64,000 bases of DNA, taken from assembly GCA_001899715.1 (NCBI GenBank), contig MKWI01000024.1, forward strand, positions 62,001 to 126,000, read 5' to 3'. The notes under the pieces were generated by a model. It had not been told where the DNA came from and did no database searches. It saw only the letters and a program-made list of their open reading frames with translations. Positions 43,011-51,086 of this stretch are shown piece by piece (the first letter of the stretch is position 1; each line of letters starts with the position of its first letter). This DNA comes from Sphingobium sp. 66-54. Lineage in GTDB: Bacteria; Pseudomonadota; Alphaproteobacteria; Sphingomonadales; Sphingomonadaceae. A program made the translations under genes and the position numbers.

Positions 43011-44206
43011 GGATCACCGATCTCGAAACTCTGCATGTCGACGGGGGCTTTTCGACATTCTCCTACCTGAAGCTTTCCACCGACGCGGGTATCACCGGCT
43101 GGTCGGAGTTCAGCCGATACGAGACGGTGGACAGCATCATCCATTCGCTGCGCAATCAGTTGATCGGGAGCGATCCGACCAACATTGCAGCGCTCGATGC
43201 CCTGTTCCAGGCGATCAGCCGGCGCGGGCCGGGCGGGATTTTTCCCCGCGCGGCGGGGGCGGTCATCAATGCGTGCCTCGATATCAAGGGCCGGGCCGCG
43301 GGGTTGCCGGTCTACGAGCTGCTCGGCGGGGCGATCCGGGATGCCATTCCCGTCTACTGGTCGCACCTCGGCCTGTTTCGCGCGCAATACAGCCAATATT
43401 ATGACGGCAAGGCAATTGATCGCCCGGCGGTGCGCAGCCTGGACGATTTGCAGGACGCGGTCCGTGAAGCCGCGCGTGAAGGCTATCGGGCGATCAAGAG
43501 CAACATCATCAGGTTCGATCCGGCAAAACGCACGACGAGCCTGCGCGGGCTCAACCGGCCGGTTCGGGTCGGCTATCCGGAACTGAATGCTCCCCCGGCA
43601 CTGGTCGCAGCGTTTGCGGAGCAGGTCGCGGCGATGCGCGAGGCGGGCCCCGATCTCGAGATCATGTTCGATCTGAATTACCACTTCCGGCCCGAAGGGA
43701 TGCGGCGCTTCGCCCTGGCGGCGGAGCCTTACGCTCTGGGCTGGCTGGAGGTGGACCTGCCGGACGCGGCGGCGCTTGCCCATCTGCGGCAATCCACGTC
43801 AACGCCGATCGGATCGCTTGAGCAGATCATGGGGGCACGCGGTCTGCGGCCTTTCCTCGATGCGCAGGCCGTCGATGTGGCCATCGTCGATCCGCAATGG
43901 AACGGCGTTTTCGAAGCCGTGAAGATGGCGCGGGTCGCCGACATTTTTGACGTGAACGTCGCTGCGCATTGTTCGGGCGGTCCGCTTGGCGCGTTGATGT
44001 CGGCGCATTTCTGCGCCGCAATCCCCAACCTTCGGATCATGGAGCATGAAGGCGACATGGTCCCTTGGGCGCAGGCCTTGCTAACCCTGCCAAATCGCGT
44101 CGAGAACGGGCATTTCCTGCTTCCCTCCGGCCCAGGCTGGGGATCGGAGATTGATGAGGCCCTGGCCCGGTCCCACCCGGTAAAGAGCAAGCCCGACATC
44201 CGGTAG
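43007..44206 (+). CDS. Enolase-superfamily enzyme 2
   Basis: A 399-residue mandelate racemase/muconate lactonising family enzyme. INACLDIKGRAAGLPVYELLGG marks the domain junction. The catalytic Lys164 lies in YRAIKSNI, and the metal ligands are Asp222 (MFDLNYHF), Glu248 (GWLEVDL) and Glu272 (GSLEQI), so unlike enolase 1 the metal site is complete. His in NVAAHCSGGPLG is the probable second catalytic residue. Likely reactions are dehydration or epimerisation of a hydroxy acid. It is fused to the transporter operon by an ATGA overlap. Its 3' end carries a duplicated 15-base unit including the stop. Confidence 0.87.
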   Translation: MRITDLETLHVDGGFSTFSYLKLSTDAGITGWSEFSRYETVDSIIHSLRNQLIGSDPTNIAALDALFQAISRRGPGGIFPRAAGAVINACLDIKGRAAGLPVYELLGGAIRDAIPVYWSHLGLFRAQYSQYYDGKAIDRPAVRSLDDLQDAVREAAREGYRAIKSNIIRFDPAKRTTSLRGLNRPVRVGYPELNAPPALVAAFAEQVAAMREAGPDLEIMFDLNYHFRPEGMRRFALAAEPYALGWLEVDLPDAAALAHLRQSTSTPIGSLEQIMGARGLRPFLDAQAVDVAIVDPQWNGVFEAVKMARVADIFDVNVAAHCSGGPLGALMSAHFCAAIPNLRIMEHEGDMVPWAQALLTLPNRVENGHFLLPSGPGWGSEIDEALARSHPVKSKPDIR

Positions 44207-44222
44207 CGCCCGACATCCGGTA
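44191..44222. repeat. 15-base direct repeat spanning a stop codon
   Basis: GCCCGACATCCGGTA occurs at 44191-44205 and again at 44208-44222. The first copy encodes the last residues and the first two bases of the stop of enolase 2. Replication slippage is the simplest origin. Confidence 0.75.
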
Positions 44223-44224
44223 AC

Positions 44225-44298
44225 GATTGCCCCGCCAACCCATGGCCGGGCATTGCAGGGGATGCATCGAACGGATGGCGTCCCCGGGGCGGGCAATC
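44225..44298. terminator. Inverted repeat between convergent genes
   Basis: GATTGCCCCGCC (from 44225) is largely complementary to GGGGCGGGCAATC (44286-44298), with a long intervening loop that itself is partly self-complementary. It lies between two convergent operons and could end both. Confidence 0.35.
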
Positions 44299-44357
44299 AT
44301 GCCGCCGGGTATCCGTTCATCCTGAAAAAGCGGAAAGAGCGGCGCAGGCCTGACGTC

Positions 44358-45338
44358 CTAGTCGATGATGTTCGTTGCCAGGACATGCTGGAGCGGCTGG
44401 TTGGCGCGAAACCGGGCGAGGTTCCGCAAGACCGCCTCGGCCTGACGTTGTGCCGACGTTGGGTCTCCGCCACCGCCGCGATGTGGGGTGATGATGAGAT
44501 TTGGCGCGTCCCAAAGCGTGTGCTCGGCCGGCAGGGGCTCCGGGTCGACCACGTCGAGCCCGGCGCCGAGGATCGTGCCATCGCGCAAGGCTGCTTCGAT
44601 CGCTGCGGTGTCGATGATCGGGCCGCGCCCGATGTTGACCACGAAGCCGTCGGGCTGGAGGGCCGCAAGTTCCTCCGCACCGATCATGCCCCGCGTCTCC
44701 GCATTGGCCGGGGCAGCCACGACGAGAACGCTGGCCTCGGCCAGGGCCTCCTTCAATTGTGTGGAAGGATAGGTCTCGTCCGCCAGTTCCTGGGGTTGTC
44801 CGGAGCGTGTCACGGCGATGACTGTCATGCCGAGCGCCCTGAGGCGCAGGCCGATCTCCTGGCCGATATGGCTGAAGCCGAGAACGACTGCCGTGCGCCC
44901 GAATAACGAGCGCATCGTGCCGGGCCGCGGGCCGCCGCGCACCCGAACCCAGTGGCGATTGCGCTGATTCTCCATGGCATAGGGCAGCCCCCGCGCCAGC
45001 GCGAGAAGCAAGGCGACGGCATGCTCGGCAACGATCGGGGCACTATGGCCGCCGGACCGCGTGACCGTGACGTGGCGGGGCACGCCGATCGTAATCAGCG
45101 GTTCGTTGCCGGCCGAGCTGGAATGATACCAGCGGACCGACCGGCCTCGCGTGCGGACGATCTCGGCGACTTCGGGCGTGTATGCGCTGCCGTTGAAAAT
45201 GAAGACGTCCGCGCCCTCAATGGCTTCGGCCAGCTCTTCGGGGCTTCCGGCTATGACGATCTCCTCGGGGGCGTCGTCGAGTTCGGCGAGCAAGGCATCG
45301 CGATAGGCGAGCACGGTGAAGTACATGACGATACGCAT
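44358..45338 (-). CDS. D-2-hydroxyacid dehydrogenase 2
   Basis: A 326-residue dehydrogenase of the same superfamily as the one at 30200 but clearly diverged. The nucleotide loop is VVLGFSHIGQEIG, with Ser replacing the second Gly of GxGxxG. The catalytic residues are present as Arg in NIGRGPII, Glu in DPEPLP and His in TPHRGGGG. The replaced Gly is tolerated in some family members. The start at 45338 is chosen because AAAGGA lies just upstream and the previous stop is four bases away; a longer frame is a Cys/Ser-rich artefact. It is the third gene of the tcuA-tcuB-like operon. Confidence 0.87.
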   Translation of the reverse strand: MRIVMYFTVLAYRDALLAELDDAPEEIVIAGSPEELAEAIEGADVFIFNGSAYTPEVAEIVRTRGRSVRWYHSSSAGNEPLITIGVPRHVTVTRSGGHSAPIVAEHAVALLLALARGLPYAMENQRNRHWVRVRGGPRPGTMRSLFGRTAVVLGFSHIGQEIGLRLRALGMTVIAVTRSGQPQELADETYPSTQLKEALAEASVLVVAAPANAETRGMIGAEELAALQPDGFVVNIGRGPIIDTAAIEAALRDGTILGAGLDVVDPEPLPAEHTLWDAPNLIITPHRGGGGDPTSAQRQAEAVLRNLARFRANQPLQHVLATNIID

Positions 45339-45342
45339 CGGA

Positions 45343-46476
45343 TTATCCTTTGGAGTGCGCATGGAGGCTGGCGGCGCGTTCGCGACGGTCGCGCAGCAAC
45401 GCGAGCGAGCGGTAGAGGCCGTGGACGAACTTGGAATAAGGGAGGAGGAGAAAGAGGGCGAGCACGAAGCCGAGGTGGACGGCAAGCAGCAGGGCCATCG
45501 CCGGCGTCTCACGCAGGCAGAGCAGCAGCAAGCCCGTTGCGGCGACCAGAAACAGGAGGAGAAGCAGCGCGACATCCGCCCCGAGCAGCCGCCGGGCCGT
45601 AGGCGCCTGGTCCGTCACGAATTTCAGCCAGAGCAGGCCGCCCGTGCCGATCATCATGCCTATTCCGCCGGTGGTGCCGAGCAGGACGGGGGCACTGAAG
45701 AAGGGGTAGGGCGCAACCAGGCCCAGAAAATGGTCGTAAATCCAGGCTACGGTGGTTGAAGCGAAACAGAGCATGAAGCCATAGAACATGAAATGATGAA
45801 GGCGCCGGCGAAGTGTCGAAAAGCCCTCATCCTTGTCATTGCAGCCACGGCCGCCCCCGCCGAGATTGTGCAGGGTGAGGATATCGCCCGCCGCGAGCGC
45901 AGCGGGCCGCACGGCCCCCGCGGTGGCTGGGCCGCCTTCACCGGTATGCCGCCAGAACCGGAACGCGCCGATGGTCATTGCAAGAACGGCAAAGAGCGTC
46001 ACACCGCCCGCCAGCCCGGCCATCAGGCCCCATGGTATGACTTGATAGAAGGCGCCTGGTCCGGTTCGTGCGGCGAAGAGATCGGCGGGCGCGTGCGCCA
46101 GCCCGACGCCGATCAGCAGGGCGGCGACGCCCAACGCCGCGATCAGGCTGACGACGACCCCGTTATTCTCGAACAGACGCCCGAGAGGGCGCGGCCAGGC
46201 ATAGGCCGCATAGCTCTCGAACCTCGCCTCGCTCAGTATCTGCGGCAGGTTTACCGCGAATGCATGGGGCGGAATGAACTGGCAGGCGTGATAGCAGCCC
46301 TTGCAATTATGACAGAGATTGGCGAGCTGCCCGATATCCCCCGATTCAAAGAGCGTACGGCGCTGCAACGCGGGGAAGACCGCGCATAGACCCTCGCAAT
46401 ATCGGCAGGCATTGCAGATTGCGAGCTGGCGTGCGGCCTCCGCCTCGATCTCGGTGAGAAGATCATTGATTGGCAT
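45343..46476 (-). CDS. tcuB: TcuB-like iron-sulfur/membrane electron-transfer protein
   Basis: A 377-residue protein related to tricarballylate utilisation protein TcuB (CitB). The N-terminal ferredoxin-like part has two four-Cys clusters, CNACRYCEGLC and CHNCKGCYHAC. The C-terminal two-thirds contains about six membrane helices with several His (HNLGGGGRGC, RRLHHFMFYGF). TcuB reoxidises the FAD of TcuA and passes electrons to the membrane quinone pool. The ATG at 46476, preceded by GGGGAGCAG, overlaps the end of the TcuA-like gene by 14 bases, so the pair is translationally coupled. Confidence 0.88.
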   Translation of the reverse strand: MPINDLLTEIEAEAARQLAICNACRYCEGLCAVFPALQRRTLFESGDIGQLANLCHNCKGCYHACQFIPPHAFAVNLPQILSEARFESYAAYAWPRPLGRLFENNGVVVSLIAALGVAALLIGVGLAHAPADLFAARTGPGAFYQVIPWGLMAGLAGGVTLFAVLAMTIGAFRFWRHTGEGGPATAGAVRPAALAAGDILTLHNLGGGGRGCNDKDEGFSTLRRRLHHFMFYGFMLCFASTTVAWIYDHFLGLVAPYPFFSAPVLLGTTGGIGMMIGTGGLLWLKFVTDQAPTARRLLGADVALLLLLFLVAATGLLLLCLRETPAMALLLAVHLGFVLALFLLLPYSKFVHGLYRSLALLRDRRERAASLHAHSKG

Positions 46477-47854
46477 GGCGTGCTGCTCCCCGTCCCGCAA
46501 TTCGCCCGAAGACAGTGCCGATGGTCATGCCGAAGCCGGCGAGATAACCTTCGCCGAGAATATTGCCGGACATGATCTCGCCGGTGGCGAACAGATTGTC
46601 GAGCGGGCGCCCATTGCCGAGATGAACGGCGGCGTTCTCGTCGACCTTCACGCCCATATAAGTGAAGGTTATGCCCGGCCGCAGCGGATAGGCGTAGAAG
46701 GGCGGCTGGTCGATCCGGCGCGCCCAATGGGTCTTGGGCAATGCCAGCCCATGGGTTGCGCAATCGTCGTGGATGGTGGGATCGAAACTGCCGGGACGGA
46801 CCGCCGCATTATACTCCGCGACGGTCGTGGTGAGCGCTTCGGCGTCGAGGCCCAGCTTGCCGGCAAGTCCGGCGAGAGTTGGCGCTTCGATTGCGGGGAA
46901 AACCGAGGGCATGAACAGTCCCAGCGACTTCGCGTCGAAGATCGACCAGGCCATCTGATCCGGCTGATCGGCGACGAGCTTCCCCCAGATGGCATAGCGC
47001 TTGGGCCAGAAGTCCTCGCCCTCGTCGTAAAAACGCTTCGCCTCGCGGTTGACCACGATCGAGAAGGGAATGCAGTCGAGCCTGGTGACGATGCCGCCAT
47101 CGAAGCGGGGGGAGCGTGCGTCGATGGCAACTGCGTGGCAACCGGAGGGATCGCCTTCGGTCGCGACGCCCTGGTCCATCAGGTTCCTGAGGACGCGCCC
47201 TCGCGCATATTCTGTGCCGCGAATGCAGAAATTATCGGCCCGCGCTCCCCAATTGGCCTTGAGCCAGTCGATATTGGCCTGGAAGCCACCTGCCGCGGCG
47301 ATGTAGCTTTTCGCCTTCACAGTGGCCGGGAACCCGCGATGGCTGAACCGAATTTCCCGAACCCGGCCGTTCTCGATCGGCATTTCGCGGACCTCGGAAT
47401 CGTAGATCAGTTCAACGCCGAGCCGCTGTGCCGCCGCGTAAAGGACATTGAGATGGGCCTTGCCGCCGCCGAGGAAGAACAGGTTGGTGCGTGAGAGGCT
47501 GAGCGTTCCGGTCAGCGAAGGCTGAAAACGGCAGCCGAGACGGACAAGCCAGGGGATGGCGTCGATGCTTCCCCGGATCGCGATCCGCGCAAGATGTTCG
47601 TTGGTCTTGCCCTTGGTGACGAAAAGCAGGTCCCGCCAATATTCCTCCTCATCATAGGCGCCAACCAGCGTTTCCACCGGGCCGCTATGCATAGCGCGCA
47701 GGTTTCGCGTGTGGCGACTGTTGCCGCCGCGCAGATATTTGGGGGCGTGCTCAATGACCAGTACCGACGCGCCGGCCTGCCGGGCAGTGATTGCCGCGCA
47801 CATGGCGGCGTTCCCCCCTCCCACGACGGCAACGTCGAAATCCCGCGAAAACAA
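46463..47854 (-). CDS. tcuA: TcuA-like FAD-dependent dehydrogenase
   Basis: A 463-residue flavoprotein of the fumarate-reductase fold. VAVVGGGNAAMCAAITARQAG (Rossmann), YLRGGNSRHTRNLRAMH and FFLGGGKAHLNVLYAAAQRLG match tricarballylate dehydrogenase TcuA of Salmonella, which oxidises tricarballylate to cis-aconitate. The ending GEIMSGNILGEGYLAGFGMTIGTVFGRIAG is the usual FAD-binding C-terminus. A related substituted succinate is an alternative substrate. I chose TTG 47854 (GGGGGCG upstream) because the ATG at 47914 would place the operator-like site 47887-47896 inside the gene. Confidence 0.85.
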   Translation of the reverse strand: MFSRDFDVAVVGGGNAAMCAAITARQAGASVLVIEHAPKYLRGGNSRHTRNLRAMHSGPVETLVGAYDEEEYWRDLLFVTKGKTNEHLARIAIRGSIDAIPWLVRLGCRFQPSLTGTLSLSRTNLFFLGGGKAHLNVLYAAAQRLGVELIYDSEVREMPIENGRVREIRFSHRGFPATVKAKSYIAAAGGFQANIDWLKANWGARADNFCIRGTEYARGRVLRNLMDQGVATEGDPSGCHAVAIDARSPRFDGGIVTRLDCIPFSIVVNREAKRFYDEGEDFWPKRYAIWGKLVADQPDQMAWSIFDAKSLGLFMPSVFPAIEAPTLAGLAGKLGLDAEALTTTVAEYNAAVRPGSFDPTIHDDCATHGLALPKTHWARRIDQPPFYAYPLRPGITFTYMGVKVDENAAVHLGNGRPLDNLFATGEIMSGNILGEGYLAGFGMTIGTVFGRIAGRGAARHANQ

Positions 47855-47886
47855 GATAGCGCCCCCACAAGGTGTTATGTATGCAC

Positions 47887-47896
47887 TTGTACACAA
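47887..47896. promoter_or_regulatory. Operator-like TTGTACACAA before tcuA
   Basis: TTGT-AC-ACAA lies 33 bases upstream of the chosen tcuA start and downstream of the GntR 2 stop codon. It matches the TTGT-N2-ACAA pattern at 27150 and 36067. Confidence 0.45.
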
Positions 47897-47941
47897 TGCG
47901 GGATTGCAGAGCAATGCCTACGATGCAGGCACTGCGAATTT

Positions 47942-48598
47942 TCAGACGCTCTGGGAGTTCTGGATGCCGAGCCTGACCTTGAAAGCCCGGCGGATGTGCG
48001 TGCGAGCGGCGGCTTCGGCCGCATCGGGATCACGCGCGGCAATCGCTTTCAGTGTCGCTTCATGTTCGTCGATCGAAACGCTGCCTCGGTCGGCCACGGA
48101 GAGCGTCACACCGGCCATGAGCATCAAGGTCGTGCGCATGTTCGCCAGAGAACGGATCAGGAAGCGATTGCGCGAGGCATTGTAGATCTGCTGATGGAAC
48201 AGCTTGTTGCGCTTCACGAGTTCCTGGGGCTGGTCGTACAACGTCCGGTCGGTTGCGATCATTTCATGCAGAACTTCGATTTCGGTCGGCGTGGCATGGA
48301 TCGCCGCGAGGCGCGCGGCGGCGCCTTCCAGCAGTTCACGCATGAAATAAAGTTCCGTCACCGCAGTATAGTCGAGTTGCGACACCACCGCGCCCAGATG
48401 CGCCTGATGCGCGACGAGGCCCTCGGTCTCAAGCTGTTTCAGAGCCTCGCGTACGGGTGTGCGACTCAAACCCAACTGGGCGGCAAGCTCAGCTTCGCGC
48501 AGGCGGCTGCCGGGGCGCAGCATCCCGTTTTCCATTTGCGCGAGGATGAGTTGGTAGGCGCTCGCGCCTGAGAGTTCGTTCTTTTTCGCTATCGTCAT
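47942..48598 (-). CDS. GntR/FadR-type transcriptional regulator 2
   Basis: A 218-residue regulator. The winged helix SAYQLILAQMENGMLRPGSRLREAELAAQLGLSRTPVREALKQLETEGLV is a textbook GntR domain, followed by an FCD domain with LYFMRELLEGAAARLAAIHA and KRNKLFHQQIYNAS. Ligands of this class are usually carboxylates from the controlled pathway. It differs from regulator 1 (typical RTPVREAL here, NRANVRIAL there), so they are not recent duplicates. It is encoded upstream of tcuA on the same strand and divergent from the aldolase-like gene. Confidence 0.92.
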   Translation of the reverse strand: MTIAKKNELSGASAYQLILAQMENGMLRPGSRLREAELAAQLGLSRTPVREALKQLETEGLVAHQAHLGAVVSQLDYTAVTELYFMRELLEGAAARLAAIHATPTEIEVLHEMIATDRTLYDQPQELVKRNKLFHQQIYNASRNRFLIRSLANMRTTLMLMAGVTLSVADRGSVSIDEHEATLKAIAARDPDAAEAAARTHIRRAFKVRLGIQNSQSV

Positions 48599-48654
48599 CA
48601 GTTGCTCGCACCCTTCGCCTTTTGTATGCTAGTGTATTCAATTAGGAACACATT

Positions 48655-49431
48655 GTGCCCAATTACAATACCCGCATCGCGTCGATCGAGCCTAATGTCT
48701 CCGCCGAAGAGTGGAAAGCCAGAGTCGATCTGGCTGCCTTCTACCGGCTTGTCGACTGCTGGGGCATGTCGGATATGATTGCGAATCATATTTCCGTCCG
48801 CGTGCCTGGGGAGCCCGGCCATTTCCTCATCAACGCCTATGGCTACCTCTATGAGGAGATCACGGCCTCCAGCCTGATCAAGATCGACCTTGACGGCAAC
48901 ATCATCTGGAAGCCCGATTTCGACTACGGCATCAATCGCGCGGGATTCGTCATTCACGCCGCCGTCCATCGGGCGCGCGAGGACGCCCATTGTGTCGTCC
49001 ACACGCGTACGCAGGCTGGCATGGCGGTGTCGGCGCTGCGCTGTGGATTGCTCCCATTGACGCAAATGGCCATGCGCTTCGCCAGGGTCGCTTATCACGA
49101 TTATGAGGGTGTGGCGGTCAATCTCGATGAGCAGGAGCGCTTCGTCCGCGACCTGGGGGCCTGCGATCTCATGATCCTTCGCAACCACGGGCTGCTTGCT
49201 GTCGGGGCGTCGATCCCGGAAACCTTCGATACGATCCGGCGCGCGGAACTGGCGTGCGCAACCCAATTGCGGGCGATGGCTACGGGAGCGGAGCTGATTA
49301 TTCCATCAGAAGACGTTCAACAGGGGACTGCGCGGCTCTATCAGCCGGATGTTCGTCGGCCCTATGGCCTATTGGAATGGCCGGCCCTGTTGCGCAAACT
49401 GGATCGCCTCGATCCGTCCTTCCGGCATTGA
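48655..49431 (+). CDS. Class II aldolase/adducin-like protein
   Basis: A 258-residue protein of the class II aldolase/adducin fold (ANHISVRVPG, FLINAYGYLYEEITASSLIKID, RNHGLLAVG). The zinc site of aldolases such as fuculose-phosphate aldolase uses HxH plus a later His. Here residues 116-118 read HTR, so the second ligand is Arg118, and His178 in NHG is present. This could mean a non-catalytic or altered role, for instance a decarboxylase or binding function. GTG at 48655 has AGGAAC upstream. It faces GntR 2 across 56 bases. Confidence 0.82.
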   Translation: MPNYNTRIASIEPNVSAEEWKARVDLAAFYRLVDCWGMSDMIANHISVRVPGEPGHFLINAYGYLYEEITASSLIKIDLDGNIIWKPDFDYGINRAGFVIHAAVHRAREDAHCVVHTRTQAGMAVSALRCGLLPLTQMAMRFARVAYHDYEGVAVNLDEQERFVRDLGACDLMILRNHGLLAVGASIPETFDTIRRAELACATQLRAMATGAELIIPSEDVQQGTARLYQPDVRRPYGLLEWPALLRKLDRLDPSFRH

Positions 49432-49524
49432 TCGCCAACGTCGGAGCCGCCGATCCGGGGCGCGGGCCACGCCCATCCATCCAAGATCATGAACCCAAGG
49501 CTCGGGTATGGACTGCGTTTTGTG

Positions 49525-51078
49525 TCAGTCCTGATCGGTTTCGTGGATGCTGTAGGTCAGCCTCGCCGCGTCGTTTGCGGGGATCGTCGTGCGCCAGACG
49601 CGTTTGCCTGGTTTGCGAATGAGGCCCCTGGGTAAGTCAATGTAGCTGTAGTCGGCGCTGACTGGAAACTCGACCTCGTAGGTTATGGCGAAGGGGCTGG
49701 CGTTGCGGATTGTCACGATCCGCTTGTTGTCGTCTTTTGGCGGGGTCTCGGTCTCGACCGTGACGTCCCCGGCATCGCCGAAGACGAGATCGACATCCTC
49801 GTCGACCGTCTTGTCCGCGGTCGTCGCCTCGCCGATAAGCGTGCGTCCGTAGGCGCCGACCTGGTAAAGCACCGCCTTGCCTGCCGGTAGCGGGTCGCCC
49901 ATGCCGTCAGCCTTGCGGTTGTGAAAACGGAACAATATCCGTGGATCGTCCGGCTCCTGATAGACGGTCGAGCGATAGATCACCTCGCCCCGCACGCGGT
50001 TCTTCACCATGAAGGCGACCTGTTTTTGCGAGCGCGCCGCGACGGTGACGGGCATCGGCAACCGGTAGAGCTTGAGGTCGCCGAGATTTTCACCGCTGGC
50101 GATGGCGGAGATCGCGATCGACGCATCCTGAAGCACTGCCTCACGCCGCCGGCCGGTGACGACTATGTCGGCTCCCGCGAAACGCGCGGCCATCGGAGCG
50201 GGCAGGGGAAGGGAGCCGATCGGGTGCGGGCGCCCGTCGCTCGTCGTGCCCTCGGGCCAGCACTGGTAGGTGCGGTTCAGACTGGACGCCTCTTGCCTGA
50301 TCCGCCTTCCGTCGTTGTCGCGGGTTTCTTCTGATCGGTTGACCTTGCCCGCCACGGCGGACGTGGTTGCATCGGCAAAGCTCGTGTCATCGGCACTGGC
50401 CATGGTCATCCAGCCCAGCAGCGACATGGACCGGCCATCGGGCGCAAGCGTGGCGACGTAGGTCGCATCCCAATCGAAGCCCGTGGCGATATAGGCCAGC
50501 GTGATCGTCACTGTGCCCCCCGGCTGATTTTTGGTCAGCATCGACAGCACGGGCTTGGCTGACAACGCCGCCGGCGCCTCTGGGTAGACCAGGGTCTGCG
50601 TGAGGCCCGTGCAATAGACGGCTTCGATCCCGCGCGAGGTCGAGACGACCAGGCGGTCGGCGGCCGAGCGGATCGTGGCCGGTTCTTCGACCGTCTGGCC
50701 GGTGGCGGGATCGGTGCGGCGCAGCATGACCCGCTGCCCGGTGAAGGCGTCGACGAGACCCTTCTGCGAGAGCAGCGCCGCATCGCGATTGCGTTCGCGC
50801 GGGGCCGTGCCGAACAGGATGGCGGATTGCGGCACGATACCGCTGGCGACGCCCTCGAAGCGGATGACGACCTCGCCCGGCGGCAGCGTGACGGTCCGCG
50901 TCTCGGCAATCAGCGCAAAGGACGATGGATTGTCGAGGTCGAGCGTGTCATCGGGGCTGCGATTGGGATTGCGGTAGAGTGTCACCGCCACCGCATCGGG
51001 CGCGGCGGAGAAGACGACCGCCGGCTCAGCCTGAACCGCTGCCGGGATTGCCAGCATCGCCAGAAAAAGGCGCCGCAT
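49525..51078 (-). CDS. DUF4139-like envelope protein with TonB-box-like insert
   Basis: A 517-residue protein with a signal sequence (RRLFLAMLAIPAAVQA) and a mostly beta-rich mature part, similar in layout to its neighbour at 51087 and to DUF4139 proteins (mucoidy inhibitor A type). Shared segments are MLRRTDPATGQTVEEPA versus LLRTNPATGAETRERA and ENLGDLKLYRLP versus EQLGDLHVYPI. Near residues 302-322, in the variable linker, it contains IVVTGRRREAVLQD followed by a short AISAI stretch, a sequence normally seen at the TonB-box and plug start of TonB receptors. The function is unknown. ATG 51078 overlaps the neighbour's stop region and has AAGGCG upstream. Confidence 0.75.
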   Translation of the reverse strand: MRRLFLAMLAIPAAVQAEPAVVFSAAPDAVAVTLYRNPNRSPDDTLDLDNPSSFALIAETRTVTLPPGEVVIRFEGVASGIVPQSAILFGTAPRERNRDAALLSQKGLVDAFTGQRVMLRRTDPATGQTVEEPATIRSAADRLVVSTSRGIEAVYCTGLTQTLVYPEAPAALSAKPVLSMLTKNQPGGTVTITLAYIATGFDWDATYVATLAPDGRSMSLLGWMTMASADDTSFADATTSAVAGKVNRSEETRDNDGRRIRQEASSLNRTYQCWPEGTTSDGRPHPIGSLPLPAPMAARFAGADIVVTGRRREAVLQDASIAISAIASGENLGDLKLYRLPMPVTVAARSQKQVAFMVKNRVRGEVIYRSTVYQEPDDPRILFRFHNRKADGMGDPLPAGKAVLYQVGAYGRTLIGEATTADKTVDEDVDLVFGDAGDVTVETETPPKDDNKRIVTIRNASPFAITYEVEFPVSADYSYIDLPRGLIRKPGKRVWRTTIPANDAARLTYSIHETDQD

Positions 51079-51086
51079 CGTGCGCC

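Noticed and set aside
24879-49431. Identification of the island as a fumonisin-, phthalate- or taurine-degradation locus
   Set aside because: TcuAB, Pht5-like and TauD-like genes each hint at one of these, but the diagnostic partners (fumonisin esterase and aminotransferase, phthalate dioxygenase, taurine ABC genes) are absent.
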